Shown piece by piece: positions 56,463 through 64,000 of a stretch of DNA of 64,000 nt. The notes beneath the pieces are model-generated. The model was not told where the DNA came from. It worked only from the letters and a program-made list of their open reading frames with translations, and ran no database searches. Position 1 is the first letter of the stretch. Each line of letters begins with the position of its first letter. Made by a program: the position numbers and the translations under genes. This DNA is from Coraliomargarita algicola. GTDB taxonomy: Bacteria; Verrucomicrobiota; Verrucomicrobiia; Opitutales; Coraliomargaritaceae. The DNA lies in NCBI RefSeq assembly GCF_033878955.1, contig NZ_CP138858.1:496001-560000 (forward strand), written 5' to 3'.

Positions 56463-56970
56463 ATGTTGGGCCTTTTTTCGGTTTAAACAACTGTAGGTTT
56501 TGTTTTTTGCGGTTAATTAACACAGATAGCAACAAACATGCCTAGGGTAATCAGCCCGCTTCGGCACTGAAGGTAATAGTGCCATCGAATACGTGGGAAT
56601 GCCTTCTATCAGTGCAACAAAAGACAATCGACTAATATCAAATTTTTCAAAAAAATATGTATATCGGAGGTCATCATGGCACGAGATTTGACAGTCGCCC
56701 GACAGATCCCGCCACAGTTACAGTAAATATTACAATGACAGAATATTTTACCGATCATAATGATGCTAAAAAAATAAGTGGCTGGCTGAATTAACGGTTT
56801 AAGAAATCACGCACATTTAGACTACTGATTTTATCGGACCACAAAGACTCCAACTGCGCAGTCTGCTGAGCTGGAATTAGCACAACTTATCTCAATTCGA
56901 AGACCCGCTCAAATCCATCGCGACTATGTATTTTCGTCGTGCAGGAACTTTACGTTCAGTTAGCAATAGA
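56463..56970. other. Long intergenic region upstream of nrdJ
   Basis: About 570 bp without a full gene up to nrdJ. It is AT-rich. The only coding candidate is a 16-codon ORF at 56676-56726 with a good Shine-Dalgarno (GGAGG, 5 bp before ATG) encoding MARDLTVARQIPPQLQ. I saw no cobalamin riboswitch; the end of the region carries the two NrdR-like boxes. Confidence 0.6.
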
Positions 56971-57018
56971 GCACTAGACCTAGTGCATGCCCTGCAAATA
57001 AACCACAATATATAGTAA
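56971..57018 (+). promoter_or_regulatory. Two NrdR-like boxes
   Basis: Box 1 GCACTAGACCTAGTGC at 56971-56986 and box 2 CCACAATATATAGTAA at 57003-57018 are 16 bp each and their centres are 32 bp apart. NrdR proteins bind two such boxes about three helical turns apart before ribonucleotide reductase genes. Box 2 has the consensus core CAATATATAG; box 1 is a near palindrome with weaker similarity. They end 13 bp before the nrdJ start codon. Confidence 0.65.
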
Positions 57019-57031
57019 CCCCGACAAGCTC

Positions 57032-59914
57032 ATGAAGAAAGAATCCTCAAAAACCCCACACAATTACCTCACGATCAAGCGTACATTCTCCTCTCAAACA
57101 GTCCATCCCTACGACGAAATCAACTGGAGCTATCGCAGCTCTGAGATTACAGACGACAAAGGCAAAGCCATATTTAAGCAGGATAACGTCGAAGTCCCCG
57201 CCGCATTTTCTGACTTGGCCACCAAAATCCTTTCCTCAAAATATTTCTATGGAGACATCGACAATGGCACCGATCCACACAAAGGCGGGCGTGAATCCTC
57301 CTTCAAGCAAGTGATCGATCGTGTCGCGGGTACCATTACTGAATGGGGGCAGGCGGACGGTTATTTCGCCGACGCGGCACAGGCCAAAGTTTTTGATGAA
57401 GAGCTCAAATGGCTACTCGCGAACCAATACGGCGCCTTCAACTCTCCGGTGTGGTTCAATCTCGGCCTTTACCAAGCCTATGGTGTGGGCAAAGAATCCG
57501 GCAAAGGTAATTTCTATTGGGACCAGGAACATGACGTAGTGATGCGAGCCAGCAGTCAGTATGAGTATCCCCAGTGCTCCGCCTGCTTCATACAACACGT
57601 CGACGACGACATGGACTCGATCATGGACCTCGCACGTGCCGAAGCCATGCTCTTTAAATTTGGGTCTGGCTCGGGCACCGACCTCTCCAGCATCCGTTCA
57701 ACCCGTGAAAAACTATCCGGGGGGGGCAAACCTTCAGGCCCACTATCTTTTCTATCGGTCTACGATGCCGTAGCCGGAGTCGTCAAAAGTGGCGGCAAAA
57801 CCCGTCGCGCCGCCAAAATGAACGTGCTCAAAGATTGGCACCCCGACATCGAAGAGTTTATCCACGCGAAGCAACTGGAAGAGCGCAAAGCTTGGGCATT
57901 GATCGAAGAAGGCTACGATCCTTCCTTTAATGGCGAAGCCTACGCCTCCATCAAATATCAGAACGAAAACCTTTCCGTGCGCGCATCCGACGAATTTATG
58001 CAAGCCGCGATCAACGGCAATACATTCTTCACCCGCCGCGTCACCGATGGGCAAGCCTGCGAAGAAAAGGACGCCTCTTACCTGCTAGACAAAATCGCCG
58101 AAGGCACTCACATCTGCGGCGACCCGGGCATGCAGTTCGACGACACCATCCACAAATGGCACACCTGCAAAGGCTCGGGACGGCAAAACTGCACCAATCC
58201 CTGCAGTGAGTATCTATTCCTCGACAATTCCGCCTGCAACCTGGCCTCGCTTAATTTAATGAAGTTCCGCACCGCGCACGGCCTCGACATCGAACGCTTC
58301 GCTGCCGCCGCGCGTATCTTCATTATCGCGCAGGAAATCATCGTCGACCGCTCCTCCTACCCCACCGAGGGGATCACTTACAATAGCCACTGGTTCCGCA
58401 CCCTCGGGCTTGGCTACGCCAACCTCGGCGCTCTACTCATGTCCTATGGCTACGCCTATGCCTCCGACGAGGGCCTCGGATTAGCCAAAGCGATCACTGC
58501 CGCAATGACAGGTGTTGCCTATAAGACCTCCGCGGAGTTGGCTGCACTGAAAGGCCCTTTCGCAGGTTACCACGAAGCGGCACACTTCGGCGTGCCCAAT
58601 CCACCTGAAAAAGACAACGTCGCCTCCATGCAAGCAGTCATCGACTTGCACAAGAGTCATGCCGAAGCGCTGGACCACAACTCTCCCAAGCCATTGGTTG
58701 ATTATGCCGCGAAAATATGGAAAGAAGCCTCCGACCTCGGCAAACGCTATGGCTACCGCAATGCCCAAGTCACTGTGCTCGCACCAACCGGCACCATTGG
58801 TTTTCTGATGGACTGCGACACCACTGGCGTCGAGCCTGCCATCGGCCTGGTGGCCTACAAAACGCTTGCCGGCGGCGGTTGCATGACCTTACCCATCAAA
58901 TCGATTCCGCTCGCGCTGGAAACCCTGGGCTACCAAGCAACAGCGATTGAGAAAATCTGCGCCCATGTTAAAGAATACGGAACCGTCGAGAACATTAAAG
59001 TATCCGGCAAGTCGATACTGTCTGGCCTGAAAGACGAACACATCCCCATATTTGACTCCGCCTTCCGCTCCGGGATGGGTGAGCGCTACCTGCCCTACAC
59101 CGCCCACATCGACATGATGGCCGCCGTACAGCCCTTCCTCTCTGGCGCCATCTCCAAGACTGTGAACATGCCTGAAGAGGCCACCGTCAAAGAAATACGT
59201 GACACCTATATCCACGCGTGGAAAAAGGGCATCAAAGGCATCGCCATCTATCGTGACGGCTCTAAGCGCTCCGCCCCCATAAAAACGCGCAAAGACAAGG
59301 CCGAAGCAAAGAAAGTAGAGGTCCAAGTAGTAACCGAGCCCTATCGCCGCCGATTGGCCGACACGCGTGAGTCGATCACTCACAAATTCAGCATCGCAGG
59401 CTCCGAAGGCTACATCACCATTGGCAAATTCGACGACGGCCAACCAGGTGAAGTTTTCATTCAAATGGCCAAGGCGGGCTCTACCATCAACGGCCTAATG
59501 GATACCGTGGGCACACTGGTTTCACTCTGCCTACAATACGGCGTACCTCTGGAAACTTTAGTTAAAAAATTCAGCCACGTCCGCTTTGAACCGGAAGGCA
59601 TGACGAAGAATCCACATATTCCATTCGCGAAGTCGGTGATTGATTACGTCGCCCGCGAGCTCGGCATGGAATTCATCCCTGGATACAAGGAGAGAATGAG
59701 TCCAGCGCTGCAAGAGGACGACGCGTTCGAAGACCGCAATCCTAGCAGCACCGTCATCCCGAAAGAAGACACGAAAATCGACACCAAGCAATTAGAGTTT
59801 CTCACCCAAAGTGAAGGCAACTTAACCTGCCCCGAATGCGGAAGCGGTAAAGTCAAAGTCACCGGCACCTGCGCCTGTTGCCTCAACTGCGGCACCAGTT
59901 TAGGCTGCAGCTAA
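57032..59914 (+). CDS. nrdJ: Adenosylcobalamin-dependent (class II) ribonucleotide reductase
   Basis: A 960-aa vitamin B12-dependent enzyme converting ribonucleotides to deoxyribonucleotides, oxygen-independent. Active-site regions are NPCSEYLFLDNSACNLASLNL and, earlier, YPQCSACFIQ; a glycine-rich substrate loop (LAPTGTIGFLMDCDTTGVEP) follows. The C-terminus is a zinc ribbon (CPECGSG ... CCLNCGTS). It is preceded by two NrdR-like boxes, and no other reductase is present here. Confidence 0.95.
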   Translation: MKKESSKTPHNYLTIKRTFSSQTVHPYDEINWSYRSSEITDDKGKAIFKQDNVEVPAAFSDLATKILSSKYFYGDIDNGTDPHKGGRESSFKQVIDRVAGTITEWGQADGYFADAAQAKVFDEELKWLLANQYGAFNSPVWFNLGLYQAYGVGKESGKGNFYWDQEHDVVMRASSQYEYPQCSACFIQHVDDDMDSIMDLARAEAMLFKFGSGSGTDLSSIRSTREKLSGGGKPSGPLSFLSVYDAVAGVVKSGGKTRRAAKMNVLKDWHPDIEEFIHAKQLEERKAWALIEEGYDPSFNGEAYASIKYQNENLSVRASDEFMQAAINGNTFFTRRVTDGQACEEKDASYLLDKIAEGTHICGDPGMQFDDTIHKWHTCKGSGRQNCTNPCSEYLFLDNSACNLASLNLMKFRTAHGLDIERFAAAARIFIIAQEIIVDRSSYPTEGITYNSHWFRTLGLGYANLGALLMSYGYAYASDEGLGLAKAITAAMTGVAYKTSAELAALKGPFAGYHEAAHFGVPNPPEKDNVASMQAVIDLHKSHAEALDHNSPKPLVDYAAKIWKEASDLGKRYGYRNAQVTVLAPTGTIGFLMDCDTTGVEPAIGLVAYKTLAGGGCMTLPIKSIPLALETLGYQATAIEKICAHVKEYGTVENIKVSGKSILSGLKDEHIPIFDSAFRSGMGERYLPYTAHIDMMAAVQPFLSGAISKTVNMPEEATVKEIRDTYIHAWKKGIKGIAIYRDGSKRSAPIKTRKDKAEAKKVEVQVVTEPYRRRLADTRESITHKFSIAGSEGYITIGKFDDGQPGEVFIQMAKAGSTINGLMDTVGTLVSLCLQYGVPLETLVKKFSHVRFEPEGMTKNPHIPFAKSVIDYVARELGMEFIPGYKERMSPALQEDDAFEDRNPSSTVIPKEDTKIDTKQLEFLTQSEGNLTCPECGSGKVKVTGTCACCLNCGTSLGCS

Positions 59915-59933
59915 GATCGAACAATCCAGTGAA

Positions 59934-59972
59934 GCACTATGATCGGAACACATCTGGCACCGATCATAGTGC
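59934..59972. terminator. Perfect hairpin between nrdJ and uxaE
   Basis: A 13-bp perfect inverted repeat (GCACTATGATCGG and its complement) with a 13-base loop between two convergent genes. No T run follows, so it may be a weak bidirectional terminator. Confidence 0.6.
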
Positions 59973-59986
59973 ATCATTGCCACAAC

Positions 59987-61246
59987 TTAATCCGCAGAAC
60001 TGCGCGCGAAAATACGCAGGATGTGCCGGTCAAACAAGTTCTCAGTCACGTTGCGTGCGATAATCGCTTCATTTGCTTTGAGCGCATCAGTGTAGCGATC
60101 TTTCATCTCCGCGGCCACCTTGAAGCCTACATGGATCAACTGACGAAAGTGTAGATTATAATCGGGGTTGCTTTGAACGTGACGCAGCGTGTTGACATAC
60201 TTCTCGGAGTCCCAAACTCGAACCTCTTCAGGAGTGGGCAGTCTCGATTTATCGATATCGATGACAGTCGCATATGGCGCAGTGAGTTCGTCGAATCGGC
60301 CATACGCTCCTGCATACACATCCTTAGCAATCTGCAAGGCTTCGCCGCCGGCTTCAGCCAGCCCAATCACTTCCTCCAACCATGTGGTGCCGGCAGTCTT
60401 TACATGCAAACCAACATCGTGCTGATGAATCAGCTTTTTGATAATTGGGTAAATCGAAAACTTATCTGACCCCGAATGCACACTCAGCTTCAAAGTCGCG
60501 GGAAGACCAAACTCTTTAATCGCGTAGGCGATCACATAGAGATCTTCATCAAACTCCTTTTCAAATTGAACTAGGTCGCCGACGTAATCGACACCTTTGT
60601 TAAAACGCCCGGTAAATTTGGGTGCAATTGTTTGCACTGGAATCCCCTCAGCAGCGATCATCGACAAGATCAGGAATAGATCGATCGGCGTCTGTGGCAG
60701 ATCCGTTTCATCGACCGAAACTTCTGTAATAAAGTTTTCCGCCCCCTTAGCCGCAACGATGTAGTCGTAAATAGCTTTAGCGCCCTTGATGGCGACGAGG
60801 TATTTATCAGCAACCTCACGCAAATCGGCTTCCGTCACTGAAAAAGGCAGCTCAATGCCAGGAATCTGTAATGCTCCGGTGTATTTCTGGTTCGCCGCCA
60901 GAAAGGCATCCACATCTGCAGCTTCAGGTGTTTCCCCCACAAAGTCAGCCACGTCCAATGTATAAAAATTACTCCCAGCAAGAAAGCCATCAACTGTCTT
61001 CAATCCAATGTGATCAGCATCGACATAGTAATCAGCAGTCCAACCAAGTGCCGCCACTGCGGCATCCGCTTCCGCCCGGAGGTCGTCCGGCTGGCTTTTT
61101 ACGATACTATGCTCACGAAATGACTTATTCCATGTTGGATAGATCTCAATCCCCGCATTCTTCGCATTAACAACAGACTGCAGTTGTGCCTTCCCTTGAT
61201 GGGCAAAACGATCCCCCATTCCTAAAGTATATTTTTGAATTTCCAT
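59987..61246 (-). CDS. uxaE: Tagaturonate/fructuronate epimerase family protein
   Basis: A 419-aa protein of the UxaE family, which interconverts D-tagaturonate and D-fructuronate in uronic acid breakdown. I start it at ATG 61246, giving the family-style beginning MEIQKYTLGMGDRFAHQG. Conserved segments include NFITEVSVDET, IAPKFTGRFNKGVDYVGD, KLSVHSGSDKFSIYP and HVKTAGTTWLEEV, the last two likely near the metal and active site. No signal peptide. Other uronate genes are not nearby. It is preceded by the triple GCAAAA repeat shared with the Gfo/Idh gene at 6668. Confidence 0.9.
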   Translation of the reverse strand: MEIQKYTLGMGDRFAHQGKAQLQSVVNAKNAGIEIYPTWNKSFREHSIVKSQPDDLRAEADAAVAALGWTADYYVDADHIGLKTVDGFLAGSNFYTLDVADFVGETPEAADVDAFLAANQKYTGALQIPGIELPFSVTEADLREVADKYLVAIKGAKAIYDYIVAAKGAENFITEVSVDETDLPQTPIDLFLILSMIAAEGIPVQTIAPKFTGRFNKGVDYVGDLVQFEKEFDEDLYVIAYAIKEFGLPATLKLSVHSGSDKFSIYPIIKKLIHQHDVGLHVKTAGTTWLEEVIGLAEAGGEALQIAKDVYAGAYGRFDELTAPYATVIDIDKSRLPTPEEVRVWDSEKYVNTLRHVQSNPDYNLHFRQLIHVGFKVAAEMKDRYTDALKANEAIIARNVTENLFDRHILRIFARSSAD

Positions 61247-61259
61247 GCCTTGTAATTTA

Positions 61260-61314
61260 GCAAAACAAACCCATTTCAGATATTGCAAAACCGCGCGGCA
61301 CATAGGCAAAAACG
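61260..61314 (-). promoter_or_regulatory. Triple GCAAAA repeat operator, copy 2
   Basis: Copies of GCAAAA at 61260, 61285 and 61306 are spaced 25 and 21 bp and lie 14 bp upstream of the uxaE ATG, the same geometry as at 7992-8046. No regulator gene is adjacent here. Confidence 0.7.
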
Positions 61315-61402
61315 CACATCGCATAGAGAATACCACTCACAGTAGCTTCACTGAACATTTTCAAATTGCAGAAGCCGCGCAGGCAGGCTTCTCTCCAGAT
61401 CT

Positions 61403-62752
61403 GTGAAAAAAATTTGTATTATCGGTTCCGGGATCACCGCTCTAGCACGGGCTTGGCAGCTCCAACAGCGCGGCCAGGACTGCGTGGTATTGGAGTGCTC
61501 CGATCACATCGGCGGCGCAATCCAGAGCCATCGCGAAGGCGACTACCTAGCCGAAGAAGGCCCCAACTCGATTCAAGTGAATAGCCATGAGGTCGACGCA
61601 TTTTTAAAAAGCGTGCCCGGGCTGGAGCAGCGTATAGTGGAGGCTTCCGCAGAGGCGAAAAAACGCTTTATACTACGCGATGGCCAAGCGCAAGCCGTGC
61701 CGATGGGGCCGCTCTCTGCCATGACAACCCCGCTCTGGAGCCTAGCGGGTAAGTTACGTGTCTTAAAAGAACCATTCATACCAGCAATAGACACCGAAAC
61801 TGAAGAGAGCGCCGCAAATTTCGTACAACGCCGTCTGGGAGAAGAACTCTACCAATACGCCATCAACCCACTGATCGGTGGCATCTATGCGGGCGATCCA
61901 GAGCAACTCTCCTTACGCTACGCCTTTCCGAAGCTATACGCCCTGGAACAAAACCATGGCGGCATGATTCGTGGGGCGCTGGCTAAAATGCGTATGGCAC
62001 GACAAAACGATGCCCCCAAAGTAAATAAACGCATCATATCCTTCAAAAATGGTCTGGCAGAATTGCCAGGACTACTAGCCAAAGCTTTGAACGGCTCGGT
62101 ACACACATCCGTATCGATACAATCCATTCGACAGAATGAGCATGGTTGGCAGGTCATATGGAATGGCAACTCACAGCATTACGACCAAGTAATGCTAACC
62201 ACGCCCGCGCACACCTTAGGCCAGCTACCAATATCAGAATCAATAAAAGCGGATCTGCGGCCCCTCAACAACATCGACTACCCTCCGGTATCAGTGCTGA
62301 GCTTGGCGTTTAAACGCGCTTCAATCTCCCACCCCTTGGATGGCTTCGGCGTATTGGTGCCCGAATGCGAAGGGCGAAAGATTCTGGGTGCACTCTTTCC
62401 TTCAAGTCTCTTTTCCGGGCGTGCCCCCGAAGACGAAGCTTTGTTGACAGTGTTCGTTGGCGGCGAGCGTCAACCCGAACTTGCCGTGCCACACACCAAG
62501 ACACTCCTGACGAACGTGCTGCCGGAACTAGAAAGCATACTCGGTATATCAAGTGATCCGACCTTCGTGCATCACAAGCATTGGCCGCGGGCGATTCCAC
62601 AATATAAGCTAGGCTATGGACAACAACTCGCACATATGAATGCCATTGAAGCCAATTACCCAGGCCTAAAACTGGCAGGAAATTATCGTGATGGAATTTC
62701 ACTAAGCTACTGCATCGAATCCGCCGTCAAAGCCGACACTCACGACGAATGA
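61403..62752 (+). CDS. hemG: Protoporphyrinogen oxidase, HemY/HemG type
   Basis: A 449-aa FAD enzyme oxidising protoporphyrinogen (or coproporphyrinogen) during haem synthesis. FAD motif IIGSGITALARAWQLQQRGQ and the Rossmann continuation CSDHIGGAIQS are present, and the C-terminal FAD segment GNYRDGISLSYCIESA matches the family. GTG 61403 is the start. It is divergent from uxaE. Confidence 0.92.
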   Translation: MKKICIIGSGITALARAWQLQQRGQDCVVLECSDHIGGAIQSHREGDYLAEEGPNSIQVNSHEVDAFLKSVPGLEQRIVEASAEAKKRFILRDGQAQAVPMGPLSAMTTPLWSLAGKLRVLKEPFIPAIDTETEESAANFVQRRLGEELYQYAINPLIGGIYAGDPEQLSLRYAFPKLYALEQNHGGMIRGALAKMRMARQNDAPKVNKRIISFKNGLAELPGLLAKALNGSVHTSVSIQSIRQNEHGWQVIWNGNSQHYDQVMLTTPAHTLGQLPISESIKADLRPLNNIDYPPVSVLSLAFKRASISHPLDGFGVLVPECEGRKILGALFPSSLFSGRAPEDEALLTVFVGGERQPELAVPHTKTLLTNVLPELESILGISSDPTFVHHKHWPRAIPQYKLGYGQQLAHMNAIEANYPGLKLAGNYRDGISLSYCIESAVKADTHDE

Positions 62753-62834
62753 CCACCACTGCTCGCCACCTCCAGTAGCTGGCCGCCGGCACGTGCGCAA
62801 TGCCTAGCGACGGTGGCCCACTCCTTGACAATAA

Positions 62835-62871
62835 CAAAAAAATCCCCGCGTCCTGAGGATGCGGGGATTTG
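62835..62871 (-). terminator. Terminator of the cysteine-repeat gene
   Basis: Hairpin with arms AAATCCCCGC and GCGGGGATTT with a run of T on the minus strand. It follows the cysteine-rich gene by about 23 bp; on the plus strand it also ends hemG transcription. Confidence 0.85.
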
Positions 62872-62893
62872 AAAAATGAATCTAAAAAATCGA

Positions 62894-63292
62894 TTATTTG
62901 CCGGCGCAACATGCCATCTTTGGCATGGGTAATGCAGCTGGTTTGCTAGCTTTCTTCTCTGCGCATTCGGATTTTTCAGCACAATCCTTCATATCAGCAC
63001 AGTCTTTTTTATCAGCACAGGCTGCAGGGGTGCCACAGTCTTTTTTAGTGTCGCAAGCGGCTTTCTCGGAGCAATCTTTCTTGTCCCCGCATGCAGTTTT
63101 CTCATCGCAATCCTTTTTCTCTGCACAGGCAGCAGCCTGCTTGTCGCAGTCTGCTTTCTTAGGAATATCGCATGCGAATGCCTTGGACTCGGACTTGGCA
63201 GGATGCGCCGCACCAGTGCCACACGAACCACAGTGCGCATGCGCTGTCATAGCAGCCGTTAAAAGTAGGAATGGAATCAGTAATTGTTTCAT
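62894..63292 (-). CDS. Secreted cysteine/lysine repeat protein
   Basis: A 132-aa protein, starting at ATG 63292 with a signal peptide (LLIPFLLLTAAMTAHA); the longer upstream frame to 63445 is not needed. The mature part has 16 Cys, ten of them at exactly every sixth residue (56 to 110), in a repeat of about KKDCxEKxAC. Two more (CC) stand near the end. Between them are mostly Lys, Asp, Glu and Ala. It could bind metal or form disulfide ladders; I recognise no named family. Confidence 0.85.
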   Translation of the reverse strand: MKQLLIPFLLLTAAMTAHAHCGSCGTGAAHPAKSESKAFACDIPKKADCDKQAAACAEKKDCDEKTACGDKKDCSEKAACDTKKDCGTPAACADKKDCADMKDCAEKSECAEKKASKPAALPMPKMACCAGK

Positions 63293-63375
63293 ATTTATAT
63301 TTGGATAGAGATGTGGAGTCATCGTAGTCATAAAACCACATTGGTTAGAACAGGTAATCAAAATATTATTCCGTA

Positions 63376-63999
63376 CTATTTTGCAAGTTCGACACGTTGA
63401 AAACTTACACTCCGTCCAGTAGCCGCATCGACCTCGATCAAACAACCTGCAATGCGTACATCGTCTTCTGCCACAGGGAAGCGACGCTTCATTCCATCCA
63501 GGAAGGTGGCGACGACCTGCTCCACATCACGTCCGAGCACCGAAGCATACGGCCCGCACATGCCAGCATCACTCAGATACGCAGTGCCTGCCGGCAAAAT
63601 ACGACCATCGGCGGTGGGCACGTGTGTATGAGTGCCCACGACTGCCGCGACACGTCCGTCGAGGTGCCATCCCAGCGCGATCTTTTCAGAAGTCGCTTCC
63701 ATATGTGCTTCCACAAAGACGGCATCGCACTGTGATGCTAACTCATTTAGTTTTGCATCCACCATGCGAAAAGGACAGCTGGACTTAAGCGCGAGATAAT
63801 TGCGCCCCAACACTGTCAGAATGCCGAGACGGAATCCGTCTTTTTCTACAATCAGATGTGTGCGACCGGGATTCTGCTCCGGCAGGTTCGCGGGGCGGCA
63901 AACCTGCTCCAACTGATCAATCTCGTTTTCGAAATTTTTCTGATCCCACACATGATCCCCCAGCGTGATGGCATCCACGCCAGCTGCAGTCAACGAGTC
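63376..63999 (-). CDS. YmdB-type (TIGR00282) metallophosphoesterase, 5' end outside window
   Basis: The C-terminal 207 residues of a YmdB-family phosphodiesterase, seen open to the window edge. GVDAITLGDHVWDQ, the metal-ligand region, is followed by CDAVFVEAHMEATSEK and VVGTHTHVPTADGRILP and SDAGMCGP, all typical of the family. YmdB homologues act on cyclic nucleotides and control gene expression. Asp replaces the frequent Asn in GNHVWD. Confidence 0.92.
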   Translation of the reverse strand, partial: DSLTAAGVDAITLGDHVWDQKNFENEIDQLEQVCRPANLPEQNPGRTHLIVEKDGFRLGILTVLGRNYLALKSSCPFRMVDAKLNELASQCDAVFVEAHMEATSEKIALGWHLDGRVAAVVGTHTHVPTADGRILPAGTAYLSDAGMCGPYASVLGRDVEQVVATFLDGMKRRFPVAEDDVRIAGCLIEVDAATGRSVSFQRVELAK

Positions 64000-64000
64000 G

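Noticed and set aside
56735..56794. 19-codon ORF MTEYFTDHNDAKKISGWLN
   Set aside because: No ribosome-binding site and no family resemblance; length is within chance.
56463..57031. Cobalamin riboswitch in front of the B12-dependent nrdJ
   Set aside because: No B12-box-like sequence with a surrounding stem arrangement was seen; the NrdR-like boxes explain regulation better.

Overview
The window reads as a chromosomal stretch of a Gram-negative, carbohydrate-degrading bacterium, most likely a marine verrucomicrobium of the Opitutae/Puniceicoccales (Coraliomargarita-like) type. That assignment is an inference from gene content: many AraC regulators next to glycosidases, a Gfo/Idh plus xylose-isomerase-like pair, a sialate-O-acetylesterase-type SGNH protein, a class II ribonucleotide reductase, TolB/Lgt/LspA/LolA-like envelope proteins, and an exported protein with a PEP-CTERM-like tail. 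I found no rRNA, tRNA, insertion sequence, prophage or CRISPR array.

Layout. 1-3.5 kb: end of an RND efflux pump, its outer-membrane channel and a MATE exporter. 3.5-27.7 kb: an accessory sugar region. It holds a GH4 alpha-galactosidase-like enzyme with a long extra C-terminus, two Gfo/Idh oxidoreductases, a sugar isomerase, a frameshifted GH29 fucosidase, a five-gene ABC sugar-uptake operon led by a TPR lipoprotein, an acetyl-xylan-esterase-like and a sialate-esterase-like enzyme, three AraC regulators and one GntR regulator. Housekeeping genes (yhbY, corA, lspA) are interspersed. 27.7-55.5 kb: mostly core genes (pilT-like, dapA, dapB, ruvA, tolB, mrp, deoC, mscS, parB, lgt, glgC, glmS, thrS, a dmeRF-like metal efflux pair, pntAB-pntB, tsaB, alr, pyrD) plus an ecotin-family lipoprotein. 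55.5-64 kb: a PEP-CTERM-like protein, class II nrdJ behind two NrdR-like boxes, a tagaturonate-epimerase-family gene (uxaE), a protoporphyrinogen oxidase gene, a cysteine-repeat secreted protein and a YmdB-type phosphoesterase running off the end.

How it fits together. The ABC importer, fucosidase, GH4 enzyme, esterases, oxidoreductases and isomerase would together take up and dismantle decorated, fucose- or uronate-containing oligosaccharides; the exact glycan is not visible. The strongest new signal is regulatory: the promoter of the Gfo/Idh gene at 6668-7978 (divergent from an AraC gene) and the promoter of uxaE, 53 kb away, carry the same three GCAAAA repeats with identical 25 and 21 bp spacing and an identical 14 bp distance to the start codon. 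This suggests one AraC-controlled regulon linking both loci. Other items worth attention are an ecotin-like lipoprotein that has lost both disulfide cysteines, a secreted protein with cysteine at every sixth residue, a shared FNR-like palindrome at two sugar genes, and tandem NrdR boxes before nrdJ.
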